In this document: piece after piece, positions 44,307-52,609 of the stretch
Layout of the letters: every line of letters begins with the position of its first letter
Position numbering within the stretch: the stretch's first letter is position 1
NCBI GenBank assembly: GCA_963836695.1
Contig: CAWIKX010000025.1
Location: 172,645-236,644, forward strand
From: Roseiarcus sp963836695
GTDB taxonomy: Bacteria > Pseudomonadota > Alphaproteobacteria > Rhizobiales > Beijerinckiaceae
Length of the DNA stretch: 64,000 bases
Reading direction: 5' to 3'
Notes under the pieces: generated by a model
Database searches by the model: none
The model's input: only the letters and a program-made list of their open reading frames with translations
Told to the model about the DNA's origin: nothing
Translations under genes and position numbers: made by a program

Positions 44307-45398
44307 CTAGATGATCAGCCGGACTGAAATTAGCACGAGGGCGGCGATCCAAAGCGTTTCCGCGGCCATGAGCGCGATCGGCCGCCACCCGACGGCAAAG
44401 AGCGCCTTGAACGAAGTTTTCATCCCCAGCGCCGCAATCGCCGCAACCAGACACCACCGCGAAACCTCGTTGGCGAGGTCGATCGCAACCTTCGGCAGGA
44501 AGCCGATAGAATTGAGGACTACGAGGGCTGCGAAGACGACCAGAAACATGGGCAGCGTGGCTCGCGCGCCCCGCCCATGGCCGCCATTTCGTGCATAAAG
44601 AAGCGAGATCGCGAAAACGGCCGGCAGCAGCATAGCGACGCGCAACAATTTGACATAGGTCGCGATGTCGCCGGTTTCGTTCGAGATCGTATATCCGGCG
44701 CCCACGACTTGCGCGACGTCGTGGATGGTGCCGCCGATGAAGACGCCGGCGTGTCTGTGATCGAGGCCGATCGAGACCGCGAAGACCGGATAGATGATCA
44801 TCGCGATCGTCGAGAGGGCGGTGACGCTAACTACAGTCAAGATGGTGTCGCGCTCGCGGTTTTCATTGCTCGGCAGGACGGAGGCGATGGCCAACGCGGC
44901 CGAAGCGCCGCAGATCGCGACTGCGCCGCCGGAAAGGACGCCAAACATCGACGACAGGCCGAGGCGCCGCGCCAAGAGGAATCCGAACAGGATTGTCGTC
45001 GTGACGCCAACGACGACCGTCGCGACCGGCCACGGCCCCAGCGAGGCGATCTGGCCAAGGGTGATGCGCACGCCGAGCAAGCCAACGCCCAGCCGCAATA
45101 CGGAGCGCGACGCAAACTCGATGCCGGCAACACAACGGCCTTCCTCATGCAGGAAATGGAACGCCATGCCGAACAGAAGGGCGAACAGCATAACCGGCGC
45201 GGTATAGTGCTGCGCGAGCCACGTGGAGGCTAGCGCGATCGTGCCCGCGACCAGCAGGCCGGGATAAACCGCATGAGCGAGCTTCGCCCCCCGCCAGAAT
45301 GCGAAACGACCCGACGGCGCGCCGCGATCAATGGCGATGAGGCCTTCCATACTGTCGTAGGACTCAAAACCGATGTCGGGCAGCGTCGCTCTGTTCAA
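44307..45398 (-). CDS. YeiH family putative sulfate/anion exporter
   Basis: A 363-residue membrane protein with about ten helices. Family motifs: FALLFGMAFHFL, RLGVGLLGVRITLGQI, LSGGAVAICGASAALAIASV, IGGTIHDVAQVVGAGYTIS, and ALGMKTSFKALFAVGWRPI near the C-terminus (PF03601 type). Annotated members are called putative sulfate exporters, but substrates are not proven. Its TTG start (45396-45398) overlaps the TGA of the upstream dehydrogenase gene by the tetranucleotide TTGA, so translation should be coupled; an internal ATG at 45350 is a possible alternative. Confidence 0.88.
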   Translation of the reverse strand: MNRATLPDIGFESYDSMEGLIAIDRGAPSGRFAFWRGAKLAHAVYPGLLVAGTIALASTWLAQHYTAPVMLFALLFGMAFHFLHEEGRCVAGIEFASRSVLRLGVGLLGVRITLGQIASLGPWPVATVVVGVTTTILFGFLLARRLGLSSMFGVLSGGAVAICGASAALAIASVLPSNENRERDTILTVVSVTALSTIAMIIYPVFAVSIGLDHRHAGVFIGGTIHDVAQVVGAGYTISNETGDIATYVKLLRVAMLLPAVFAISLLYARNGGHGRGARATLPMFLVVFAALVVLNSIGFLPKVAIDLANEVSRWCLVAAIAALGMKTSFKALFAVGWRPIALMAAETLWIAALVLISVRLII

Positions 45399-46489
45399 AA
45401 CCGATCCCCGATCTTGACGTTTTCGCCTTGGATTGCCGCGATTGTCGCGTCTGTGACCTCGCCTGTGCTTGCCTTACCGCCAAGGTCCGGCGTGTGCAGC
45501 GCCGGATTGGCAGTGACGCGCTCGATGGCCCGCATCAGCCGATCGGCCGCGCCTCTTTCGCCCAGATGTTCGAGCATCATCACCCCGGTCCAGAACGAGC
45601 CGATCGGATTGGCGATCCCCTTACCGACAATATCGAACGCGGAGCCGTGAATTGGCTCGAACATCGAGGGAAAGCGCCGTTCCGGATTGAGATTGGCGGT
45701 CGGCGCGATGCCGAGCGAGCCGGCCAGCGCCGCGGCCAGATCGGACAGAATATCGGCGTGAAGGTTCGAGGCGACGATCGTATCCAGGCTTTCTGGCTTG
45801 ATCGTCATGCGCATGGTCATCGCGTCGACCAGCATCTTGTCCGAGGTCACGTCGGGAAACTCGCGCGCAACCTCGGCTCCGATCTCGTCCCACATCACCA
45901 TGGCGTGCCGCTGCGCGTTCGATTTCGTGACGATGGTGAGGAGCTTGCGGGCCCGGGAGCGGGCCAGCGCGAAAGCGAAGCGAAAGATGCGCTCGACGCC
46001 CGCGCGGGTCATGATCGAAACGTCAGTCGCAACCTCGATCGGCAGGCCGCGATGGGCGCGTCCGCCGACGCCTGCATATTCGCCCTCCGAATTCTCGCGA
46101 ACGATCACCCAGTCAAGTTCGGGGCCATTCACACGTCGCAGCGGGCTCGTGATCCCGGGCAATACACGCGCCGGACGAACGTTGGCGTATTGGTCGAACG
46201 GCTGACAGATCGCGAGCCTCAAGCCCCAGAGGCTGACGTGGTCGGGGACATCCGGTGACCCGACCGCCCCGAAATAAATCGCGTCATGGTCTTTGATTTG
46301 CTCGCGGCCATCGTCCGGCATCATGAGGCCGGTCTCGCGATGATAGTCGGAGCCCCAATCGAACGTATCGAAACTCCATTCGATGCCGCCTTCGCGGTCG
46401 GCGACGGCCTTCAATACCTCAATACCCGCCGCAATGACCTCCTTGCCGATGCCGTCGCCAGGAATGACCGCGATCCGGTAGCGCCGCAT
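45395..46489 (-). CDS. ttuC: Tartrate dehydrogenase/decarboxylase family protein
   Basis: A 364-residue NAD-dependent beta-decarboxylating dehydrogenase of the isocitrate/isopropylmalate superfamily. Motifs: IAVIPGDGIGKEV, the tartrate-dehydrogenase style GAVGSPDVPDHVSLWGLRLA and ICQPFDQYANVRPARVLPG, WVIVRENSEGEYAGVGG, KSNAQRHAMVMWDE, and the metal-binding VASNLHADILSDL followed by MFEPIHGSAFDI. The LWGLRL segment distinguishes TtuC-type enzymes from LeuB; D-malate and meso-tartrate are the usual substrates. It is followed without a gap by the YeiH exporter gene. Confidence 0.88.
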   Translation of the reverse strand: MRRYRIAVIPGDGIGKEVIAAGIEVLKAVADREGGIEWSFDTFDWGSDYHRETGLMMPDDGREQIKDHDAIYFGAVGSPDVPDHVSLWGLRLAICQPFDQYANVRPARVLPGITSPLRRVNGPELDWVIVRENSEGEYAGVGGRAHRGLPIEVATDVSIMTRAGVERIFRFAFALARSRARKLLTIVTKSNAQRHAMVMWDEIGAEVAREFPDVTSDKMLVDAMTMRMTIKPESLDTIVASNLHADILSDLAAALAGSLGIAPTANLNPERRFPSMFEPIHGSAFDIVGKGIANPIGSFWTGVMMLEHLGERGAADRLMRAIERVTANPALHTPDLGGKASTGEVTDATIAAIQGENVKIGDRF

Positions 46490-46692
46490 GGGGACAATCC
46501 GCTGTTGACCTCCCCTTCGGGAAAGTCGGCAAGGCCTGAGCTTCAGGATGTGGCGAACGCGACTTGCGTCCAGTCCCTTGTTAGACCGGAATCGGGAGTC
46601 GCGCCAAGCTTGGCGCTTTCAGCGCAAGATCAAAGTCGACGCTTCGATTGGTCGCCCAATCACGAAGACGAGCGCCGGAGCGATGCGCCCGC

Positions 46693-47385
46693 TTAGGCGT
46701 GTGTGAGACGCCTACGGCGTATGCCAAGTACGCTCAAGCCTGCAAAGCCAAGCAGCGCAAGAGCCCAGGTGGACGGCTCGGGAACCGCAGCGACGCCAAT
46801 GTCGTCCAAACCGGCGTAATAGCCGCCGCCTATCTCCGAAAAACTGATGATATTCGAGCGCCCGGTGGGCGTGAAAGAATAAGTAAACTCCTCCCAAGCC
46901 GAATCGAGATCGGTCGCCGGGGCGGTCGCGGTTTCATCCAACAGAATCGTGTTCGATGTCCCGTCCTGGATCGTCACCCCGATCGAAACGGCGCCGCCGT
47001 TACCACGGTAGTTTCCAACCCAGAAGCTGACCTGCTGTTCGATAAATGGCAGAACCGTGAACGTCTGGCCTATTGATACGGGCCGCACGCTGCCGTCGCA
47101 CTGGTTTGCGACGCTGCCGTCACATAGATTGACGGCCAAATTTCCGCTGTGCGGGCCAACTCCGATCGGCGTGAGAGGATTGGGCTCGTAGCCGTTCGTG
47201 TACCACGCGATTGGGTTATCATTGACCGTCCAACCTGACAGGGCCGTGTCACCGCGCGAGACCTCTCGAACGCTCCCGTCGCCAAATGTGCCTTCCTCGA
47301 AGCTGCCGTTGATAATCTGCGCCGCTCCGGGAGACGCCCCGGCGAGCACACATGCGGCGACGACGAATTGGACGACGTGCCTCAT
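46693..47385 (-). CDS. PEP-CTERM sorting-domain exported protein (DUF642-like)
   Basis: A 230-residue secreted protein with GGAGGAAG before ATG 47385. Signal peptide FVVAACVLAGASPGAAQ. The mature domain begins IINGSFEEGTFGDGS and contains ALSGWTVNDNPIAWYTNGYE, SFWVGNYRGNGGAVSIGVT and WEEFTYSFTPTGRSNIISF, a jelly-roll beta pattern like DUF642/choice-of-anchor domains. The end, VPEPSTWALALLGFAGLSVL then GIRRRR, is a complete PEP-CTERM signal: PEP motif, one membrane helix, basic tail. Such proteins are processed by exosortase, usually in exopolysaccharide-producing bacteria. A short duplicate LCDGSV/QCDGSV is seen near residue 88. Confidence 0.85.
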   Translation of the reverse strand: MRHVVQFVVAACVLAGASPGAAQIINGSFEEGTFGDGSVREVSRGDTALSGWTVNDNPIAWYTNGYEPNPLTPIGVGPHSGNLAVNLCDGSVANQCDGSVRPVSIGQTFTVLPFIEQQVSFWVGNYRGNGGAVSIGVTIQDGTSNTILLDETATAPATDLDSAWEEFTYSFTPTGRSNIISFSEIGGGYYAGLDDIGVAAVPEPSTWALALLGFAGLSVLGIRRRRLTHA

Positions 47386-47491
47386 AGCTTCCTCCAAAAA
47401 CGTCACCACCAAGGCGATCACGAAATCGTGAACACGCGAGCAATTCTACGCGCATGTCAAGTCCGTATTACTACCTATAGGTCGAGCCTCG

Positions 47492-47554
47492 GGTTGTCGT
47501 AAAATTGATCGTGGTTTCTCGGCGCGAGGCGCGCGGACGGTCAATTTCACAACC
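47492..47554. repeat. Inverted repeat upstream of the NDH-2 gene
   Basis: The arm GGTTGTCGTAAAATTGATCG (from 47492) is mirrored by ACGGTCAATTTCACAACC (47537-47554), matching apart from a 2-3 base bulge and a couple of mismatches, around a GC-rich centre of about 24 bases that contains GCGCGAGGCGCG. It lies between divergent genes (PEP-CTERM protein and NDH-2) and could be an operator or a structured leader. Confidence 0.45.
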
Positions 47555-47653
47555 TAGAATTTTCGGTCCGGCATTGGGTTGTCAGCGCCCGGCCTCACCC
47601 CGACATCTTGTACGCCGAGCACGCATCGGAGCTGCTGTTGACGGGACGGGAAG

Positions 47654-48955
47654 ATGAGCGCTCATCATGTGGTCGTGGTCGGCGCCGGGTTTGGCGGCCT
47701 CGAGACCGTGCACCGGCTAGCCGGAGCGCCGGTTGAGATCACGATCATCGATCGACGCAACCACCATTTGTTTCAACCGCTTCTCTACCAGGCCGCGACT
47801 GCGTCGCTCGCGCCCTCGGAGATCGCCTGGCCGATCCGGCAGCTCTTGCGCCGGCGCAGGGACGTCACGACGCTGCTGGCGTCGGTCGAGTCCATCGACA
47901 AGGCGGCGCGCGAACTGCGACTCGATGAGGGCTCGACGGTTCGCTACGATACGCTCGTGCTGGCGACCGGCGCGCGACACGCTTATTTCGGGCACGACTC
48001 TTGGGAGCCGTTCGCGCCGGGCTTGAAGACGCTCGAGGACGCGACGACCATACGCGGCCGCATACTCGTCGCCTTCGAGGAGGCCGAGCGGGAATCCGAT
48101 GAGCGGAAGCGCGCGGCGCTTATGACCTTCGTCATGGTCGGGGGCGGCCCGACGGGCGTCGAACTCGCCGGCACGATCGCGGAGCTCGCGCGCGACACAT
48201 TGCCCACAGACTTTCGCCGTATCGACACGCGTAAGGCGCGCATTGTCTTGATTGAGGCTGGTCCGCGCATCCTTCCGGCTTTCGCAGAGGACCTGTCGAT
48301 CTACGCCAAGGATTCGCTGGAGCAGTTGGGCGTCGAGGTCGTGCTTGGCCAGCCAGTCTCGGGATGCAACGCCAACGGCGTCGTCTTCGGCGGCCAGACC
48401 TTGGCCGCGGCGACGATCGTCTGGGCGGCAGGCGTCCAGTCCTCGCCGGCCGCACAATGGCTCGAGGCTCCGGCCGACAAAGCCGGACGTCTCAAGGCTG
48501 AACCCGACCTCACCGTCCCAGGACATTCCGAAATCTTCGCGATCGGCGATGCGGCTATCGTTCTGCGTCCGGACGGGCGGCCCGTACCCGGCATCGCTCC
48601 AGCCGCGAAGCAGGAAGGCGCCTATGTCGCCAGGGTCGTCCGCGCCCGGCTCAGCGGATTGCCCGCGCCCCCGCCCTTCCGCTATAAGCACGCAGGCGAC
48701 CTAGCGACGATCGGCAAGCAGCGGGCGATCATTGACTTCGGCTGGATCAAGCTGCGCGGTGCGATCGCGTGGTGGCTCTGGGGTTTCGCCCACATCTACT
48801 TTCTGATCGGCGTGCGCAACCGGCTAAGCGTCGCGCTCAACTGGCTGTGGATTTATGCGCGCGACCAGCGCAGCGCGCGCCTCATCACTTGGTGGGGCGG
48901 CGAGGTTGAAGGGACCGCTCCGTTCCCCAAGGAGGAGAGGGCCAAACCCAATTAG
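47654..48955 (+). CDS. ndh: Type II NADH dehydrogenase (NDH-2)
   Basis: A 433-residue FAD enzyme that passes electrons from NADH to quinone without pumping protons. The FAD motif is VVVVGAGFGGLETVHRLAG; HHLFQPLLYQAATASLAPSE is diagnostic of NDH-2. The NADH motif is MVGGGPTGVELAGTIAELAR, followed by the second FAD contact IFAIGDAAIV and PAAKQEGAYVARV. The C-terminal amphipathic region (AIAWWLWGFAHIYFLIGVRN) should attach it to the inner membrane. Confidence 0.93.
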   Translation: MSAHHVVVVGAGFGGLETVHRLAGAPVEITIIDRRNHHLFQPLLYQAATASLAPSEIAWPIRQLLRRRRDVTTLLASVESIDKAARELRLDEGSTVRYDTLVLATGARHAYFGHDSWEPFAPGLKTLEDATTIRGRILVAFEEAERESDERKRAALMTFVMVGGGPTGVELAGTIAELARDTLPTDFRRIDTRKARIVLIEAGPRILPAFAEDLSIYAKDSLEQLGVEVVLGQPVSGCNANGVVFGGQTLAAATIVWAAGVQSSPAAQWLEAPADKAGRLKAEPDLTVPGHSEIFAIGDAAIVLRPDGRPVPGIAPAAKQEGAYVARVVRARLSGLPAPPPFRYKHAGDLATIGKQRAIIDFGWIKLRGAIAWWLWGFAHIYFLIGVRNRLSVALNWLWIYARDQRSARLITWWGGEVEGTAPFPKEERAKPN

Positions 48956-48963
48956 GGAAAACT

Positions 48964-48996
48964 CCCGATCGCGCGGATGGCGCCTCCGCGATCGGG
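48964..48996. terminator. GC-rich hairpin between NDH-2 and the sugar dehydrogenase gene
   Basis: CCCGATCGCGCGG (48964-48976) pairs with CCGCGATCGGG (48986-48996) with one bulge and a 9-base loop. It follows the NDH-2 stop by 8 bases but is only 20 bases upstream of the next start and has no T-run, so attenuation or a partial terminator are both possible. Confidence 0.4.
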
Positions 48997-49015
48997 CGCA
49001 GAACGAGGGGGACCA

Positions 49016-50278
49016 ATGCGGATCGCAATATACGGGCTGGGTTATGTGGGTCTGACCGGAGCGATTTGCCTCGCTAGCGAAGGCCACGAAGTGGTGGGCG
49101 TCGACGTCAGTGAAGACAAGGTCCGCCGGATCATGGCGGGATCCTCGCCGATCAAGGAGCCGGGGCTCGACGAGATGCTTGCCGAAGCGCTGGCGAAGGG
49201 CCGTCTGCGCTGCACGACCGATGCAGCCGATCCCGTGCCGTCTGCCGAGATTGCGATCGTCTGCGTAGGGACGCCGAGCGCCCCGGACGGCGCTCACAAC
49301 ATGCGCGATATCGCCGAAGTGACGCGGCAGATCGCCAGCGCCGCGCGTTCAGTTGGTCGAAAGGACAAGCTGACGGTCGTTTACCGCAGCACCATTCGCC
49401 CGGGTACGATCGACGGACTGATCCTTCCGATCTTCGCGTCGTCTCTAGGGGACGCGATGGCCTTCATCGACGTGGTCTATAATCCCGAATTCCTGCGGGA
49501 ATCGACGGCGGTCAAAGACTTTTTCCATCCGCCGAAGGTTGTCGTGGGAACACATGACGGCAAGCCGTCGGCGCCGGTCGAGGAGATGAACAGGAGCCTC
49601 GACGCCCCGGTCTTCACCGTGGGCTATCGCGAGGCCGAGTTCACGAAGTTCGTCGACAACAGTTTTCACGCCCTCAAGGTCGCCTACGCCAACGAGGTCG
49701 GACGTATGTGCGTTACGCTCGGCATCGACGCCAAGGTCGTGCATAAGATCTTCATCTCCGACACCAAGCTGAACATCTCCCCCTACTACCTTCGGCCGGG
49801 CGGGCCGTTCGGCGGTTCGTGTCTGCCGAAGGATGTTCGCGCGCTTCAACACATCTCGAACGATATCGGCGCGAACACGCATGTGATCGATGCGCTGATG
49901 CGCTCAAACGACGCCCATAAGCATTTCCTGTATTCGCGGGCGGTTCAGGGCCTTCCGCGCGGCGCGAAAGTTCTGATGCTCGGCCTTGCGTTCAAATCGG
50001 ACACCGACGATCTGCGCGAAAGCCCGAACATCGATCTCGCGCGCAAGCTGATCCAGGGCGGCTATGCGTTATCGATCTACGATCCGTCGCTGAAGCCCGA
50101 GCACCTGATCGGCCAGAATCTCGGCTATGCGTTCTCTCATCTGCCGAAGCTGCCGGACCTGCTCGTCAGCAAGGAGGTCGCGGAAAGCGAGCGCTTCGAC
50201 GTCGTGATCGACGCCAATGGCGCGGCCCGCGGGCTTTCGCTCAAGAGCGCCAAGGTGCTGGACTTTCACGCGCTATGA
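49016..50278 (+). CDS. UDP-glucose/GDP-mannose dehydrogenase (AlgD-like)
   Basis: A 420-residue NAD-dependent four-electron dehydrogenase that oxidises a nucleotide-sugar to its uronic acid. N-terminal MRIAIYGLGYVGLTGAICLA; VYNPEFLRESTAVKDFFHPP; the dimer helix region FVDNSFHALKVAYANEVGRM; and the catalytic cysteine in RPGGPFGGSCLPKDVRALQ. The LNISPYYLRPG block resembles GDP-mannose 6-dehydrogenase AlgD more than Ugd. GAGGGGG lies about 6 bases before the ATG. It probably supplies an acidic sugar to the surface glycan whose transferases follow directly. Confidence 0.88.
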   Translation: MRIAIYGLGYVGLTGAICLASEGHEVVGVDVSEDKVRRIMAGSSPIKEPGLDEMLAEALAKGRLRCTTDAADPVPSAEIAIVCVGTPSAPDGAHNMRDIAEVTRQIASAARSVGRKDKLTVVYRSTIRPGTIDGLILPIFASSLGDAMAFIDVVYNPEFLRESTAVKDFFHPPKVVVGTHDGKPSAPVEEMNRSLDAPVFTVGYREAEFTKFVDNSFHALKVAYANEVGRMCVTLGIDAKVVHKIFISDTKLNISPYYLRPGGPFGGSCLPKDVRALQHISNDIGANTHVIDALMRSNDAHKHFLYSRAVQGLPRGAKVLMLGLAFKSDTDDLRESPNIDLARKLIQGGYALSIYDPSLKPEHLIGQNLGYAFSHLPKLPDLLVSKEVAESERFDVVIDANGAARGLSLKSAKVLDFHAL

Positions 50279-50306
50279 CGGACGCGCGCCGTGACGTCCG
50301 AGACGG

Positions 50307-51527
50307 ATGAGCCTTCGCCGTCCGCGGAGAAGACGCTCTGCCGGCCGGAAGATCCTCATCATCGTCGAGAACCTTCCGGTTCCCTTCGACCGGCGGGTTT
50401 GGCAGGAGTCGCTCGCGCTCGTCGCCGCCGGGGCGGAGGTTTCGGTCATCTGTCCCAAAGGCAAGGGCTACGAAGCGGAGGACGAGGATCTCGAAGGCGT
50501 CCATATCTACCGCCACGGGCTGCCGGCGGAAGGCGATTCCGCGGGCGGCTATCTGCGCGAATATGCAAGCGCGCTCTTTCATGAGACGCGGCTCGCGTGG
50601 AAGGTTCTCTCGGCCGCGGCTTCGACGTCATCCACGGGTGCAATCCTCCCGACCTCATCTTTCTCGTCGCGCTTCCGTTCAAGCCGATCGGCAAGCGGTT
50701 CGTGTTCGATCATCACGACATCAATCCGGAACTCTACGAAGCGAAATTCAACAAGCGCGGCTTTTTCTGGCGGCTGCTCGTGCTGTTCGAGCGGATGACG
50801 TTCTTCTTCGCCGACGTCGTCATTTCCACGAATGAGAGCTATCGCAAGATCGCCATCGAGCGCGGGCGGCAAATCGCCGGATCGCGTCTTCGTCGTGCGC
50901 AGCGGGCCGGACCTGCGCCGCGTGAAGATGGCGCCGGTCGACCCGCAATGGAAGAAGGGGCGGCGCTATCTCGTCGGCTTCGTCGGCGTGATCGGCGATC
51001 AGGAGGGCATCGACCTCCTGCTCGCCGCCGTGAAGCACTCGTCTTCGAGATGGGCCGCAAGGACATCCAGTTCGTGCTGGTCGGCGATGGGCCGAGCCGG
51101 AAGCGGATGGAGGCGCTCTCGATCGAGATGGGGCTCGCCGACTATGTGACCTTCCTTGGACGCGCGCCCGATGCGGAGCTGTTCTCGGTCTTGTCGTCGG
51201 CCGACGTCTGTGTCAATCCCGACCGCGTCAATCCGATGAACAATCTTTCGACCATGAACAAGATCCTCGAATACATGGCGATGAAAAAGCCCATCGTGCA
51301 GTTCGACGTTGTCGAGGGTCGTGTCTCCGCCGGCGACGCTTCGCTCTACGCCAAGCCGAATGATCCAGTCGACTTCGCGGAGAAGATCGTCGAGCTGCTC
51401 GCCGATCCAGCAGCGGTGCGGGCGGATGGGCGAGATCGGCCGCGCGCGGATCGAGAACGAGCTCTCGTGGGGCCGGCAGGTCCCGAAGCTGGTGAACGCG
51501 TACGAGACGCTGTTCGCGCGGCGCTGA
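50307..51527 (+). CDS. Glycosyltransferase family 4-like protein (frameshifted here)
   Basis: About 400 residues of a GT-B glycosyltransferase: N-terminal KILIIVENLPVPFDRRVWQE, KRFVFDHHDINPELYEAKFN, FFFADVVISTNESYRKIAIE, RYLVGFVGVIGDQEGIDLLL, IQFVLVGDGPSRKRMEAL, FLGRAPDAELFSVLSSADVC and the nucleotide-sugar motif PMNNLSTMNKILEYMAMKKP. Frame slips near 50620, 50875, 51045 and 51425 are single bases. The start is uncertain: GTG 50291 would give a more natural MTSETDEPSPSAEKTL if an extra T at 50338 is removed. It follows the sugar dehydrogenase gene by about 30 bases. IS481 lies 34 bases after its stop. Confidence 0.82.
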
Positions 51528-51560
51528 TATTCCCTTCGGCCATTCCAGCGCCTCGACTAG

Positions 51561-52605
51561 ATGTTTGGTCCGGAGCTTTGATGGTGCGTTCTTGTCCAGC
51601 GATTGGAAGGATGCGCTATGGGCCAGGTTCTCATGGGAGCGCCACAACGACAGAGGCGGTCCGTCGAGCGACGACAGCATAGTCGAGAGAGCCTGAGGAC
51701 GCTGGCGAAGCGCTATGGGGTCAATCCGAAGACGATCGCCAAGTGGAAGGCCCGGACCTCCGTTCCCGGTCTGCCGACGGGGCCTAGGCGCCGCGATCGA
51801 CGGTCTTGTCAGTTGAGGAGGAGGCCGTCGTCATCGCCTTTCGAAGGCATACGCTGTTGCCGCTCGACGATTGCCTTTACGCCCTGCAGCCCACCATCTC
51901 GCATCTGACGCGCTCGTCCCTTCATCGGTGTCTGCAACGACACGGGATCTTGCGGCTGGCGCAGGTCGAAGGCGAAGCCTCCGCCAAGCGAAAATTCAAG
52001 GCCTATCCGATCAGCTATTTTCATATCGACATTGCTGAAGTCCGAACGGCGCAAGGCGAACCCTGCCTCATCGTCGCAATCGACCGAACCTCGATGTTCA
52101 CCTTCGTCGAACTGCATGAGAAGGCGGCGCGGCCGCACCGCCGGGGACTTCCCGCGCCGCTTGATCGCCGCCGTCCCCTGCAAAGTCCACACCGTCCTGA
52201 CCGACAACGCAACCCACTTCACCACGCCAGGCAATCGAGCTCGGCGGCGTCGGACATCAAGGCCGCCCTCGACGCTGGAGAGCTGGTTTGGGGCGCACGC
52301 CTTCGAATACGCCTGCGCTCAGAACGACATCGATCATCGGCTGACAAAGCCCAAGAATCCATGGACCAATGGGCAAGTCGAGAGAATGAACCGCACCATC
52401 AAGGACGCCACCGTCAAACGCTACTTCTACGAGACCCACGACCAGCTGCGAACGCACCTGCGCGACTTCGTCGACGCCTACAACTTCGCCAGACGCCTCA
52501 AAACTCAGAGGCCTCACCCCATACGAGTTTATCTGCAAGGCCTGGACTTCGCCAGCGCAGCGAATTCAAAATCAACCCGCTCCACCAAATGCCGGAACTA
52601 AACAT
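51561..52605. mobile_element. IS481-family insertion sequence
   Basis: About 1.05 kb. The left end ATGTTTGGTCCGGAGCTTT and the right end, read inward, ATGTTTAGTTCCGGCATTT form a good terminal inverted repeat. CTAG flanks both sides (51557-51560 and 52606-52609); CTAG is the known target and duplication of IS481. The right-hand CTAG is also the left flank of the next element. Confidence 0.8.
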
Positions 52606-52609
52606 CTAG
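51618..52609 (+). pseudogene. IS481-family transposase (frameshifted)
   Basis: Starts ATG 51618 with a helix-turn-helix region (ESLRTLAKRYGVNPKTIAKW). The integrase-type DDE domain follows: KAYPISYFHIDIAEVRTAQG with the first Asp, HTVLTDNATHFTT with the second Asp, and KPKNPWTNGQVERMNRTIKD with the Glu. Slips near 51800, 52130, 52230 and 52500 break the frame; read through, the end is TPYEFICKAW and INPLHQMPELNI with its TAG inside the flanking CTAG. The stop codon therefore uses the target duplication. Confidence 0.85.
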
